Assembly: GCA_030681645.1 (NCBI GenBank)
Contig: JAUXRX010000001.1
Span: forward strand, 142,095-206,094
DNA from: Archangium sp.
GTDB taxonomy: Bacteria; Myxococcota; Myxococcia; Myxococcales; Myxococcaceae
DNA: 64,000 bases
Direction of reading: 5' to 3'
Notes under the pieces: generated by a model
Told to the model about the DNA's origin: nothing
Seen by the model: only the letters and a program-made list of their open reading frames with translations
Databases searched by the model: none
Program-made: the position numbers and the translations under genes
In this document: one piece after another, positions 25,653 to 34,371 of the stretch
How positions within the stretch are numbered: position 1 is the stretch's first letter
Layout of the letters: each line of letters opens with the position of its first letter

Positions 25653-27053
25653 TCACCGCTTCTTCAGGCTGACCTCGACCGGCGCCAGCTCGCCCGGCTG
25701 CAGGGTGCGCTTCACCGCCTGAAACCCCGGCGCGCTCACCTCGAGCTCCACCGCGTGCAGCGCGGGCAGGTCGCCCGCCCACGGCGTCTTGCCCAGCACC
25801 GTCTCGCCGTACTTCACCGTCGCGCCCGGGGGCGTGCTGGTCACCAGCACCTGCCGCAAGGTCGAGGGTGCCGGGCCGCGCGCGCGAAAGGCGACGCTGG
25901 CCGCCACCAACAGGGCAACGCCGAGCACGCCCACCACCAGCGGCCAGCGCGCCCGCTTCACCTCGGGCACGGCGACCGGCTCGGGCGCCCGAGCCGCAGG
26001 GTTGAGCTCGAGCGCGGGCCCTTCCTCGAGGGCAATCTCTTCGCCCATGGACACGGGACGCGGTTCCGCCGGCCGCGCGACGGCGCTCGCCTTCGTCGGC
26101 CCGGCCGGCGCGGGGAGGGGCTGCAGCTCGGCGGCCGGCGCCAGGCGCTCCACCCAATTGCCGATGACGCGGGTGGTGATGCTCGAGGTGCCCGCGGAGG
26201 CGAGGCGCTCCAGGTCGAGCGCGAGGTCCTGGCAGTCGGGGTAGCGCTCCCGCGGCTCGCGGCGCAGGCAACGGGCCACCACGGCGATCAGCTCCGGGGA
26301 CAGGTCCTGGCGCAGCGAGGCCAGCGGGGGGTATTCGCCGTGCACGATGGCGTGCACCGTCTGCCCCTCGTTGTCTTCGGGGAAGGGCCGGCGCAGCGTC
26401 AGCGCCTCGTAGAGCGAGACGCCCAGCGCCCACACGTCGATGGCCGGGCTCAGCGGCTCGCCGAGCACCTGCTCGGGCGCGAGGTAGCGCAGCTTGCCGC
26501 GCACCACGTCGGGGCTGGTGGTGCTCACCTCGTTCATCGCGCGGGCGATGCCGAAGTCGGCCAGCTTCACCGCGCCCTGGCGCGAGAGCAGCACGTTCTC
26601 GGGAGAGACGTCGCGGTGCACCAGGTCGAGGGGCCGGCTGGTGCCGGGGTCGACGGCGGAGTGCACGGCGGCCAGCGCCTCGGCCACCTGCGAGAAGATG
26701 CGCGAGACGAGCCGGGCGTCGGGGCGCTCATCGAGCCGCGCCGCTTCTCTGAGCAGCGTGCGCAGGCTGGCGCCCTCCACGTGCTCCATCACCAGGTACG
26801 CGGCGCCCGTCTCGTCGACGCCGAAGTCGGACACCGTGGCGATGTGCGGGTGAGAGAGGAACGAGGCGAAGCGCGCTTCCTGCTCGAAGAGCCGCAGGAA
26901 CTCGGGCTGCGCGGCGTACTGCGGGAGCACCCGCTTGATCACCACCCGCCGCTCGAAGCCGCTGGTGCCGTCGAGCCGCGCGAGGAAGACCTCGGCCATG
27001 CCGCCGGTGGCGAGCTTGCCCAGCAAGGTGTACCGGCCCAGCGTCTGGCTCAT
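25653..27053 (-). CDS. Ser/Thr protein kinase with PEGA domain
   Basis: The 466-residue protein begins MSQTLGRYTLLGKLATGGMAE. The kinase domain (about 7-275) has the ATP Lys in VVIKRV, HRDVSPEN at about residue 144 (catalytic Asp kept, usual Lys replaced by Ser, as in many myxobacterial kinases), DFGIARA and an LRYLAPEQV activation end. A transmembrane helix lies at about 369-388. A PEGA-type beta domain makes up the last 70 residues (VLVTSTPPGATVKYGETVLG). It is presumed to be an inner-membrane receptor kinase. The stop is flanked by family-1 repeats. Confidence 0.93.
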   Translation of the reverse strand: MSQTLGRYTLLGKLATGGMAEVFLARLDGTSGFERRVVIKRVLPQYAAQPEFLRLFEQEARFASFLSHPHIATVSDFGVDETGAAYLVMEHVEGASLRTLLREAARLDERPDARLVSRIFSQVAEALAAVHSAVDPGTSRPLDLVHRDVSPENVLLSRQGAVKLADFGIARAMNEVSTTSPDVVRGKLRYLAPEQVLGEPLSPAIDVWALGVSLYEALTLRRPFPEDNEGQTVHAIVHGEYPPLASLRQDLSPELIAVVARCLRREPRERYPDCQDLALDLERLASAGTSSITTRVIGNWVERLAPAAELQPLPAPAGPTKASAVARPAEPRPVSMGEEIALEEGPALELNPAARAPEPVAVPEVKRARWPLVVGVLGVALLVAASVAFRARGPAPSTLRQVLVTSTPPGATVKYGETVLGKTPWAGDLPALHAVELEVSAPGFQAVKRTLQPGELAPVEVSLKKR

Positions 27054-27130
27054 CGGCGCCGCGAGTGTTGATCGAAATGGCGATCGAGCCCATCACCGAG
27101 AGGGGTCGGTCAAGAAGGCGGACTGCAAAG

Positions 27131-27153
27131 TTCATCCCGAGCGGAGTCGAGGG
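27131..27153. repeat. Dispersed repeat family 1 copy
   Basis: TTCATCCCGAGCGGAGTCGAG follows a GATCGAGCCCATCACC stretch at 27084-27099 that belongs to the long form of the element. It lies between the kinase start and a small membrane protein gene. Confidence 0.65.
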
Positions 27154-27183
27154 ATGCGCACCCAGGCACCCAGCGACCGGCAA

Positions 27184-27357
27184 TCAATCGGGGTTCTCCT
27201 TCTTCACCACCTTCGTGGCCTGGGCGCGGCGGCGCCCCTCGAGCAGCTTGTGGAAGAGTTCGCCCACCGGCACCGGAATGACGAGGAGCATCAACAGAAA
27301 CCCTGCGCGCAGCAGGTTGAGCAGCACGCGCCCGCAGGCGCGGAAGAATCGGGACAT
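27184..27357 (-). CDS. 57-aa single-pass membrane protein
   Basis: The frame encodes MSRFFRACGRVLLNLLRAGF, then LLMLLVIPVPVGELFHKLLEGRRR and a Lys-rich tail ending KKENPD. It has one hydrophobic segment (about 11-33) flanked by basic residues on both sides. No family is recognised. Codon use matches its neighbours and the charge pattern is sensible for a small inner-membrane protein. A clear Shine-Dalgarno sequence is missing, so confidence is moderate. Confidence 0.55.
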   Translation of the reverse strand: MSRFFRACGRVLLNLLRAGFLLMLLVIPVPVGELFHKLLEGRRRAQATKVVKKENPD

Positions 27358-27413
27358 GGTGAGACTCTGAGTTGAGTGAAGGGCACGAACGACGAGGGCG
27401 ACCCCGTCGGTGC

Positions 27414-27683
27414 TCAGATCAACCAGGCGCGGTGCAGCAGGTACCGCCTCGAGCTCGCTGCTTCCGCACCGACGCGCCGGAACGACGCGCTTCCGCGCGT
27501 CCAGGCCCGGGTCGGAAAAGCCGCGGGCTCGACCCGCGCTTCAGGCGCCTCGCTCGGAGACGGCTGGGCGCCTGCCGTCTGGACGACGCGGTCTGCTTCC
27601 ACCGCGGCGAGCGGCGCGACGAAGCCCATCAACGCCAGCAGGGCCAGGGCGAGTCGGCTCAGCAGGGAAGAGGAACGGCGCAC
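27414..27683 (-). CDS. Small exported protein
   Basis: The 89-residue frame starts with GTG at 27683 and has a convincing signal peptide (LLSRLALALLALMGFVAPLAA, cleavage near residue 27). A Pro/Ala/Arg-rich mature part of about 60 residues follows, with no conserved motif. It is read against an open frame on the other strand, but only this strand gives a signal sequence. The product is unknown and possibly secreted. The lack of a ribosome-binding site leaves some doubt that it is a gene. Confidence 0.45.
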   Translation of the reverse strand: MRRSSSLLSRLALALLALMGFVAPLAAVEADRVVQTAGAQPSPSEAPEARVEPAAFPTRAWTRGSASFRRVGAEAASSRRYLLHRAWLI

Positions 27684-27767
27684 GGGCCGAGCTTAACCAC
27701 AAAAGGGCCGGTGGCTGGTGCAGCTGCCGCCCGGAAGGATGGGCCGGCGCCGTTGGCGTCGGTCACT

Positions 27768-28463
27768 TCACTTCATGCCGACGAACAGCGTCTGCACGTC
27801 GTCGTCTTCGTCCATCGCCGCCAGGAACTTCTCGACCTGCTCCCGGTGCTCGGGCGCCACGGTGACCGGGTTCTTCGCGCGCCACACCAGCGCGGCCGAT
27901 TCGACCTTCCAGCCCGCGGCCTCCAGCGCCTTGCGCACGGCGTCGAGGTCGTGCGCCTCGGTGTAGAAGTGGGTGACGCCCTCTTCCCCGGCCTCCAGGT
28001 CCTGCGCGCCGGCCTCGATGGCGGCGGTCTCGGGGTCGACCCCCGCGGGGCCCTTCGCGTCGATGGCGCCGAGGCGAGCGAAGTCCCACGAGATGGCGCC
28101 TGAGGCGGCGAGCTGCCCGTTGCGGAAGTGCTGGCGGATGTTGCTCGCGGTGCGGGTGCGGTTGTCGGTGAGGCACTCGACGATGATCGGCACCTGGTGG
28201 GGCGCGAAGCCCTCATAGGTGACGGTCTCGTAGGTCACCTCGTCGTCGAGCTGGCCCGAGCCCTTCTTGATGACGCGCTCGAGCGTGTCCTTCGTCATCG
28301 AGACCTTCTTGGCGAACTCGATGGCGATGCGCAGGCGCGCGTTGGTCGACGGGTCAGCCCCGGCCTTGGCGGCCATGAGGAGTTCCTTGGCGGCCTTGCT
28401 CAGCAGCTTGCCCTTCGCCGCGGAGTTCGCCTCCTTGCCCTTCAGCTTCCATTGAGCGCCCAT
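27768..28463 (-). CDS. YebC/PmpR-family protein
   Basis: The 231-residue protein matches the YebC family, whose members act as transcriptional regulators (PmpR) or, for some, as ribosome-associated factors that relieve stalling at proline runs. Visible motifs are GKLLSKAAKELLMAAKAG, NARLRIAIEFAKKVSMTKDT, VTYEGFAPHQVPIIVECLTDN and a GAISWDF segment. The family normally starts with GxKWxxIKxKK; here it reads MGAQWKLKGKEANSAAKGKL. The length is slightly short of the usual 240-250. A family-2 repeat lies just upstream of the start codon. Confidence 0.92.
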   Translation of the reverse strand: MGAQWKLKGKEANSAAKGKLLSKAAKELLMAAKAGADPSTNARLRIAIEFAKKVSMTKDTLERVIKKGSGQLDDEVTYETVTYEGFAPHQVPIIVECLTDNRTRTASNIRQHFRNGQLAASGAISWDFARLGAIDAKGPAGVDPETAAIEAGAQDLEAGEEGVTHFYTEAHDLDAVRKALEAAGWKVESAALVWRAKNPVTVAPEHREQVEKFLAAMDEDDDVQTLFVGMK

Positions 28464-28494
28464 GGACGGGGTAATAGTCCACGGGTCCCAGGGT

Positions 28495-28522
28495 GTCTCC
28501 CTCTCCCCGAGGGGGGAGAGGG
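28495..28522. repeat. Dispersed repeat family 2 copy
   Basis: CTCCCTCTCCCCGAGG pairs with the following GGGGAGAGGG to form a hairpin. It lies between two genes of the same strand and would terminate or attenuate the transcript coming from the zinc-finger gene. Confidence 0.65.
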
Positions 28523-28534
28523 CAAGACCAACCT

Positions 28535-29737
28535 TCACCGGCTGGGCGTCACCACCACACCATCGAGCGTGAACAAGCCCTGCTCGGTGTGCAGCGGGTG
28601 CCTGGTCCCCGGGGCGAACTTCGCAAACGCCGCCTCATCAGGAGGAGCGATGGAGAGGGTCTGTGACTCGTCATACGAGAGCTCGACCGAATACGTCTCC
28701 CGGCGCGTCTCGCGTTCCTTCTCGCCCTCGCCCAGGCCCTTGTTCAGGTTCGACTCAGGCCACCTGCAGGTGACGTCGGTGCCGGCGGCGCGCACGGTGC
28801 GAGCGGGCAGCCATTCCCAGCGCACCCACGAGAAGGCCTCGGCGTAGCGCGGCTCGCTGCGGTACTTCGAGACCTGGCGGGTGCGTGATTCCGAGCGCGT
28901 CTTCGGGATCTGCCTGGTGCGCCGCTCGTTGCAGTACTTCGTGGTGCAGCTCCGCCCTCCGCCGGAGCACACGGTCTTGCAGGTGGCGAAGCCGTTCTTG
29001 TTGCTCTTGCAGCTCTCGTGGCAGCTCTTCGGCGTCGACGTGCAGTCCTGCCCGCACGAGACGCGCTCGGTGTACGACTCGGTGCGGTAGCCGTCGGGCA
29101 CCTGCACGGAGTAGCGCTCGGTCTCGAAGTGGTCGAACACCTGCTCCTGGTGGTGCTCGCGCTGGCCCAGCGACTTCACCTCGAGCGCGTCGGTGGGGAT
29201 GCTCTCCTTGAAGCCGTCGTGGGCGACCGCCTGCCAGCGCTCGACGGCGATGGTGCGTTCCCACTTCACGTCGGCGACGCGGGCCTCGAAGTCCTTGGGG
29301 CGGTTCTGGTTCCAGGCGATGAGCGCGCCGGCGCCGATGCAGCTGATCAGCGCGAGCACGGCCCCACCGGCAGCGAGCTTGAGCATGCGGCGGTCAGGCG
29401 GGGGGCCCGCGGGCAGCGGCCTGGGCGCGGGGGGAGGAGGCGCTTCGTCGGGCACCTCTTCGCCCTCGAGCGCCGAGGCTCCGCAGCTCGCACAGCCCCG
29501 GTCGGTGCGGCGTTGATCAGACCCGCAGTACGCGCAGCGCCAGTCGGGACCGGCGGAGGCCATCAGCAGGAGCGACGCCTCGGTGACGGAGGCCGCCTTC
29601 GACGGGTCCTCCGGCATCTCGTACTCTTCGGAGCCGTCCTTGGGGTTGTTGCATTTCTGACAGACCTTGAAGCGCCCGAGGTTCTTCGCGCTGCAGCTGC
29701 TGCAGCGCCACGTCATCTCGATCTGTCGGCTGCCCAT
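28535..29737 (-). CDS. Membrane protein with two RanBP2-type zinc fingers
   Basis: The 400-residue protein has a first zinc finger at residues 10-30 (WRC-x2-C-x10-C-x2-C) and a second at about 66-86 (WRCAYCGSDQRR, then CASC). Both match the RanBP2/NZF type. A Pro-rich linker leads to one transmembrane helix (about 120-142). The large C-terminal part (about 143-400) contains a Cys-rich patch (CGQDCTSTPKSCHESC, then CKTVCSGGGRSC) and Arg/Ser-rich TRSESRTRQVSKYRSEPRYA. Such proteins are known in myxobacteria without assigned function. The zinc fingers would face the cytoplasm. The barrel gene upstream ends one base before its start. Confidence 0.82.
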   Translation of the reverse strand: MGSRQIEMTWRCSSCSAKNLGRFKVCQKCNNPKDGSEEYEMPEDPSKAASVTEASLLLMASAGPDWRCAYCGSDQRRTDRGCASCGASALEGEEVPDEAPPPPAPRPLPAGPPPDRRMLKLAAGGAVLALISCIGAGALIAWNQNRPKDFEARVADVKWERTIAVERWQAVAHDGFKESIPTDALEVKSLGQREHHQEQVFDHFETERYSVQVPDGYRTESYTERVSCGQDCTSTPKSCHESCKSNKNGFATCKTVCSGGGRSCTTKYCNERRTRQIPKTRSESRTRQVSKYRSEPRYAEAFSWVRWEWLPARTVRAAGTDVTCRWPESNLNKGLGEGEKERETRRETYSVELSYDESQTLSIAPPDEAAFAKFAPGTRHPLHTEQGLFTLDGVVVTPSR

Positions 29738-29738
29738 C

Positions 29739-30293
29739 TCAGAAGGCGAACAGGATCCCGGCCTTGAAGCCCGGGTAGCCGGCCTCGGCGCGCAGGCCGA
29801 AGCTGCTCGAGAACATGTAGTTGATGCCGACGACGCTCACCCAGTCCGGGAACACGGGGGAGATCCAACCCGGGTGAATCTTCAGCGCGATGCCGACCTT
29901 CGCGTAGGCCGCGAACTTGTCGGTGATGTGGAAGGTCCACAGCGCGCAGACGGGGATCGTGAGGGAGAACGGCGCGTAATAGAAGAAGATGGTCGCGTCG
30001 GCGCCGAAGTCGATGCCGAACTCGTCGTTGACGGGCGGAATGAAGCCGTCCTTCACCAGCGGGATGTAGAAGCTCGCGCCAGCGCCGATGCCGAAGCCGC
30101 CGTAGTAGTGGCCGTAGGGGAGGATGGCGTGGATGCCCAGGAGCATCGGGCGCTCATGCGACGACGCGTCGAGCAGGAAGCCCGAGCGACGCATGCCCGA
30201 CCCGCCGCTCTCCGGGGGAGGAGCCTCGTCTTCGGCGAAGGCGAGCGAGGAAACCACGACAGCCAGGAGCGCCACCCGTGTGAGGTTCTTCAT
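29739..30293 (-). CDS. Small outer-membrane barrel protein
   Basis: The 184-residue protein has a signal peptide (MKNLTRVALLAVVVSSLAFA). The remainder is rich in Gly, Tyr and Phe with alternating strands (GHYYGGFGIGAGASFYIPL, FSLTIPVCALWTFHITD) and ends FKAGILFAF, an outer-membrane insertion signature with terminal Phe. It is probably an eight-stranded barrel of unknown function. It sits one base upstream of the zinc-finger gene, so the two are cotranscribed. An in-frame upstream start at 30380 would destroy the signal peptide, so 30293 is preferred. Confidence 0.8.
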   Translation of the reverse strand: MKNLTRVALLAVVVSSLAFAEDEAPPPESGGSGMRRSGFLLDASSHERPMLLGIHAILPYGHYYGGFGIGAGASFYIPLVKDGFIPPVNDEFGIDFGADATIFFYYAPFSLTIPVCALWTFHITDKFAAYAKVGIALKIHPGWISPVFPDWVSVVGINYMFSSSFGLRAEAGYPGFKAGILFAF

Positions 30294-30380
30294 GAGGCCA
30301 TATTTAGCGCGCGGCGCGAGAGGGTCACTCGGAAAAGCTGGGTAGTCATGCACAACTAATGAATCCCAAGAGAAAGCCAC

Positions 30381-30917
30381 TCAGCCCCAGCTGATCTGAA
30401 ACCTGGCCGAGTGCCCGTCGAAGTCCGAGACGATCACCATCGGGTTCTTCGCCCCGGTGATGATCAGCCCCTGCTGAATCACCCCGGCGACGTAGTGGGG
30501 GTTGCCGTTGCACTCGTTGATGGTGCCTTCCCAGCTGGTGAGGCTGGTGGGCGCGAGGTCGGCCTGGATGTAGTTGTTGCCGCTGCCCAGGGTGCTGTTG
30601 ATGCGCTTGAGCACGCGGACCGGGCCCATCAGGCGCATCACGGCGATGACCGCCTTGCCCATCACGGTCTCTTCGTGGCGGAGCAGCACCGCGTTCCCGA
30701 GCTGCCGGAAGCGCTCGTCTTCCGAGCCCTCGAAGAGCTCGGTGGCGGCGAGCTTGAGCGCGTCCTTCCACTGCGCGTGGGGCACGCTCCTCGGCTTGCC
30801 GTTCAGGTCGATGCCCAGCGCCTTGAGGCGCTGCTGCAGCGGCGGCGTGATGCGTTCGCGGAGGGCCTTGAAGAAGAGGCCCTCGACGGTGTGCTCGTAG
30901 ACGAACCAGTCGGACAT
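30381..30917 (-). CDS. DUF2378 (TIGR02265) family protein
   Basis: The 178-residue protein belongs to a family found essentially only in Myxococcales. Recognisable features are the opening VYEHTVEGLFFKALRERITP, the AVMRLMGPVRVLKRINSTLG core and a SWEGTINECNGNPHYVAGVI stretch with a Cys/Asn pair. The function is unknown. Many members lie near signal-transduction genes, and here the next upstream gene is a Ser/Thr kinase 63 bp away, separated by a family-2 repeat. The ATG at 30917 is preceded by a weak ribosome-binding site. It is a useful lineage marker. Confidence 0.93.
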   Translation of the reverse strand: MSDWFVYEHTVEGLFFKALRERITPPLQQRLKALGIDLNGKPRSVPHAQWKDALKLAATELFEGSEDERFRQLGNAVLLRHEETVMGKAVIAVMRLMGPVRVLKRINSTLGSGNNYIQADLAPTSLTSWEGTINECNGNPHYVAGVIQQGLIITGAKNPMVIVSDFDGHSARFQISWG

Positions 30918-30926
30918 GGAAACCTG

Positions 30927-30966
30927 TCTCCCTCTCCCCGAGGGGGAGAGGGTTGGGGAGAGGGCA
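30927..30966. repeat. Dispersed repeat family 2 copy
   Basis: CTCCCTCTCCCCGAGG with GGGAGAGGG forms a hairpin, followed by a second GGGGAGAGGG. It lies between the DUF2378 start and the kinase stop on the same strand. Confidence 0.65.
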
Positions 30967-30980
30967 AACAGTCCACGACA

Positions 30981-32552
30981 TCACTTCTTGAGGAAATTCC
31001 GTTCCCAGTCAGTCAACGCCTTGTCGAGCTTCGCGCGCCGCGCGACTGAATCAGCCGCCGCGGCCTCGATGCGATAGCGCCCGAGGAACTGGAGCGCGGT
31101 CGGGTCGAGGTCCTTCTTCTTCTTCGCGCGCGCGGTGAGCTTCGCGATGCGGTCCTTGAGCTGCTTCGAGGTCGGCGTGGGCGGCCTGCCCCTGCTCGGC
31201 TTCACCTCGGCGACGTCGGCACCGGCATCGTCTTCATCCACCCCGGCGTCGAGCTCCGCGACGGCGAGCGCCAGCCCCGCGTCAGGAGCACCTGCGTCCA
31301 CCTCGGCGACGGCCGGCCCGGAATCGACGTCCACCATCGACGTGGGTGGGTCCACCGCGGCCACCGCCGGTGCGAGCACCAGCGGCTCGGGGCGCGTCAG
31401 CACGTACGTCACGCCCGCGCCGATCAACCCCAGCACCACCACCAGGCCCACCCACAACCCCAGCTGAGACCTCGGCTGCACCCTCGGCTCGGCGGAGGGG
31501 GTGAGGGGCGCGGGCGCCGCGGGCGCGGCGCGGTTCGGCGTCTGCGAGAACATCGGCGGCAGGGACGGCTGAGAGCCCGAGGTGCTGCCCGGTACGAACG
31601 CAGGCAGCTCCCGGTGCGAGCTGCGCGGCCGTGGATTGCCCAGCCCCACCACCGCGTCCTCGAGGGCGATGCGCACCTCGTCCACCGTCTGCGGCCTCGC
31701 CTCGGGCGCCTTGGACAACATGCGCAGCACCAGCGCGTCGAGCTCCTCGGGCAGCGAGGGCTCGAGCGACCTGGGCGACGGAGCCGCGGTGCCCACGTGC
31801 GCCACCATCACGTCCATGGGGGTGGCGCCGTGGAACGGCACTCTCCCGGTGAATAACTCGAACGCCATCACCCCCAGCGCGTACACGTCGCTGCGCGGGG
31901 AGATCGAGAGCCCGCGCGCCTGCTCGGGGGCCATGTAATCGGGCGTGCCCGACACGGTGGACTGGTTGGTCTGCTTGGTGTTGCCGTCGAGGCCGACCGC
32001 GCGCTTGGCCAGGCCGAAGTCGAGGATCTTGAGGAACCGCGTGCCGTCGGCCTGCCGGCAGATGAAGACGTTCGAGGGCTTCAGGTCGCGGTGGATGACG
32101 TTCGCCCGGTGCGCGGCCGAGAGCGGCGCGCAGACCTCGAGCAGCAGCTCGAGCGCGGTGATCAGCGGCACGCGCCCGCCGGGCTGTTTCTGTAGCCACA
32201 CGTCGAGCGCCTCACCGTCGAGGAACTCCATGACGATGTAGGGGCGCCCGTCGGACAGCGTGCCCAGGCCGAAGATGTCGATGATGCCCCGGTGGCCGAT
32301 GGCGTTGACCGATTCCGCTTCTGCGATGAGGCGGCGCACCTGGTGCTCGTCGCCCGCCACCTGCGGCTTGAGCACCTTGATGGCGACGCGCTTCTTGATG
32401 ACCGGCTGAATGCCCCGGTACACGACGCCCATGCCGCCCTCGCCGATGGGCTCGATGACCTGGTAGTCGCCGACCTGCGCGCCGATGAGCGGGTCGGTCG
32501 GAGGGATGAGGGGATCGTCGGACACGGGGGGCGGCCTGCTCCATATTCCCAC
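30981..32552 (-). CDS. Ser/Thr protein kinase, membrane-anchored
   Basis: The 523-residue protein starts at GTG 32552; a GTG nine codons downstream is the alternative start. The kinase domain (about 27-295) shows IGEGGMGVVYRG, VAIKVLK, the canonical HRDLKPSN at about residue 156, LDFGLAK and SGTPDYMAPEQARG. All catalytic residues are present. A long linker and one transmembrane helix (about 365-385) are followed by an Asp/Ala-rich repeat (DAGVDEDDAGAD). A basic helical end (about 445-523) has KQLKDRIAKLTARAKKKKD and resembles a coiled coil. No PEGA domain is evident, so its external part differs from the two other kinases in the window. Confidence 0.92.
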   Translation of the reverse strand: MGIWSRPPPVSDDPLIPPTDPLIGAQVGDYQVIEPIGEGGMGVVYRGIQPVIKKRVAIKVLKPQVAGDEHQVRRLIAEAESVNAIGHRGIIDIFGLGTLSDGRPYIVMEFLDGEALDVWLQKQPGGRVPLITALELLLEVCAPLSAAHRANVIHRDLKPSNVFICRQADGTRFLKILDFGLAKRAVGLDGNTKQTNQSTVSGTPDYMAPEQARGLSISPRSDVYALGVMAFELFTGRVPFHGATPMDVMVAHVGTAAPSPRSLEPSLPEELDALVLRMLSKAPEARPQTVDEVRIALEDAVVGLGNPRPRSSHRELPAFVPGSTSGSQPSLPPMFSQTPNRAAPAAPAPLTPSAEPRVQPRSQLGLWVGLVVVLGLIGAGVTYVLTRPEPLVLAPAVAAVDPPTSMVDVDSGPAVAEVDAGAPDAGLALAVAELDAGVDEDDAGADVAEVKPSRGRPPTPTSKQLKDRIAKLTARAKKKKDLDPTALQFLGRYRIEAAAADSVARRAKLDKALTDWERNFLKK

Positions 32553-32698
32553 GGCGCCGGGCCGGTGACTCTTTTTCGGGGGACCGGTTTCTCTCGCCCG
32601 GTTGCTCTGGTCACCGTCAAGTCGCTGAGCGCGAAGTCACGAGGCACACAGGGAGCGCCCTCAGCGCCTCGACGGCACCAGAGTAACCGAGCTTCGGG

Positions 32699-33646
32699 CT
32701 ACCGCTTTCCGGCGAGGCGCTCGAGCGCGGCGACGTAGCGCTTCGGCGCGGCGAGGTGCACCACGTGCGCGCTGTGCCAGCGCTCGACCTCGAGGGCCGG
32801 GAACACCTCCTTCGCCTTCGCCACGTCTTCCTCGCCCATCGCGCCCACGATGCCCTTCTCGGGGTGGCGGAACGAGTCGGCCTGAATCAGCAGCGCCGGA
32901 CACTTCACCGCGCGCAGCGACGCGGCGTGGTCCATGTCGCACATGCGCCCGTCGGTGCACGCGCGGGTGAAGTCGACGTCGTATTCCGAGAGCCCGCGCA
33001 CGAAGAGCCGCACCTGCAGGGGCAGCCACCAGAGGTCCACCGGCGCTCCCGGGGCGCGCGCCTGGTGCCGGCGAATCGCGCCGCCCAGCAGCCAGGCCAT
33101 CGGCCTGGGGAAGTTCATCAGCTTGAGCTTCCCCTTCGTGGGGATGGTGAGCGTGGAGAAGAACGTGGCGAGGTCGGGCAGCGTCTCGACCACGTGCACG
33201 AAGAAGCCGTGCACCCAGGTGTCGTCGCGCAGGCGCGGCCACTCGGTGGTGAAGAGGGGCGGGTCTTCCATCAACAGCCCGCTCACCAGCTCTGGCGCGT
33301 TCGCCGCGGCCCAGAGCGCGATGAGGCCGCCCGACGAGTTGCCGCAACACACCGCGGGGCCCTTCACCACCTCGCGGAGGAAGGCGACGAGGTCCTTCCC
33401 GCAGCGCGTGAAGGAATACTGCCCGGGTGTGTGCTGCGACTTGCCGTGGCCGCGCACGTCGAGGGCGAAGACGTGGAAGCGCGGCGCGAGCAGCGGGAGC
33501 ACCTTCTGGTAGCTCTCCCAGGGCATCGACTGGCCGGGCACCAGCACCACCGCGGGGCCATTGCGGGGGCCTTCGGCGTAGTGGTGCCTCACCCCGTCGA
33601 GCAGCACGTCGTGCTCCTCGAAGCCGTTCACGCTCGAGGGGCTCAT
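32699..33646 (-). CDS. Alpha/beta hydrolase
   Basis: The 315-residue protein has the hydrolase core. It opens VVLVPGQSMPWESY (oxyanion region), then ALDVRGHGKS, nucleophile elbow CGNSSGGL (Ser), LLMEDPP, a cap of about 100 residues, LLIQADSFRHPEKG (acid region) and a final HSAHVVHL with the catalytic His. No cofactor or specific substrate can be inferred. Its start overlaps the stop of the upstream lipoprotein gene (33643-33646), so the two are coupled. Cytoplasmic location is likely because it has no signal peptide. Confidence 0.88.
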   Translation of the reverse strand: MSPSSVNGFEEHDVLLDGVRHHYAEGPRNGPAVVLVPGQSMPWESYQKVLPLLAPRFHVFALDVRGHGKSQHTPGQYSFTRCGKDLVAFLREVVKGPAVCCGNSSGGLIALWAAANAPELVSGLLMEDPPLFTTEWPRLRDDTWVHGFFVHVVETLPDLATFFSTLTIPTKGKLKLMNFPRPMAWLLGGAIRRHQARAPGAPVDLWWLPLQVRLFVRGLSEYDVDFTRACTDGRMCDMDHAASLRAVKCPALLIQADSFRHPEKGIVGAMGEEDVAKAKEVFPALEVERWHSAHVVHLAAPKRYVAALERLAGKR

Positions 33647-34299
33647 GGCACGTCGAACTCCATCATCGTCACGCCGGAGCCCGCTTCTCCCGAGTCGGAT
33701 TCCCCCGCGTGGAACACGGCCCTGGCCTCGGTGACCACGCCGCGGTTTCGCACCGTCACCACGAAGGGCACGCTCGCCGCGCCGACGCACTCGGCCCAGT
33801 AGTCGACGCGCACGATGTAGTGGCCGCTCGGGGCGGCGCGGCCGGGCGGGTAGATGATGTTCTCGGTGTCTGCTCCCGGGCCGCCTGCCGGGTCGGTGTC
33901 GATGCACGCGCCGTTGGCGTCGAGGTCGAGCTTGCCCACCGGCTCGCAGGCGAAGACGCCGCCGGTGCCGAAGTAGATCTCGCAGGTGCCAGAGAGGGGG
34001 CGTGGCTCGACGAGGTGGAGATCGAGATCGTCAGCGGTGCGCGGCGTGTTCTGCCACTGCAGCGTCACCTGCAGGGGCGAGTCGTTGCCGTTGAGCACGC
34101 AGACGCCGGCCTCACAGTGAAAGCCGCGGGGGCAGGTCTCCTGGGTGCCGGTGCAGGCGCCGGCGACGATGAGGGGGTTGCCACCGTCGGGCGCGACGGG
34201 GACGACCGCGGGCGGTTCGATGGGGCGCGGGTAGTCGACCAGGGCGGTCCTCCCGCAGGCCGCGAGCACCAGCAGCAGGAAGGGGAGCCCGCGGATCAT
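33643..34299 (-). CDS. Lipoprotein of 218 residues
   Basis: The protein begins MIRGLPFLLLVLAACGR, with lipobox Cys at residue 15. After a Pro-rich tether it has one Cys cluster (CTGTQETCPRGFHC, then CVLNGNDSP). A beta-rich domain follows (VTLQWQNTPRTADDLDLHL, YIVRVDYWAECVGAASVPFVV) that recalls pre-peptidase C-terminal (PPC/YfaP-like) domains. It is predicted to be surface- or periplasm-facing and coupled to the hydrolase downstream. The ATG at 34299 is chosen because the upstream extension has no signal peptide. Confidence 0.78.
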   Translation of the reverse strand: MIRGLPFLLLVLAACGRTALVDYPRPIEPPAVVPVAPDGGNPLIVAGACTGTQETCPRGFHCEAGVCVLNGNDSPLQVTLQWQNTPRTADDLDLHLVEPRPLSGTCEIYFGTGGVFACEPVGKLDLDANGACIDTDPAGGPGADTENIIYPPGRAAPSGHYIVRVDYWAECVGAASVPFVVTVRNRGVVTEARAVFHAGESDSGEAGSGVTMMEFDVP

Positions 34300-34371
34300 C
34301 GGGAGCAACAGTGGGGCGCGCGCGGGTCCCGGGTCAAGTAACGTGCGCGCTTCCACCTTCAGGGGGCACAC

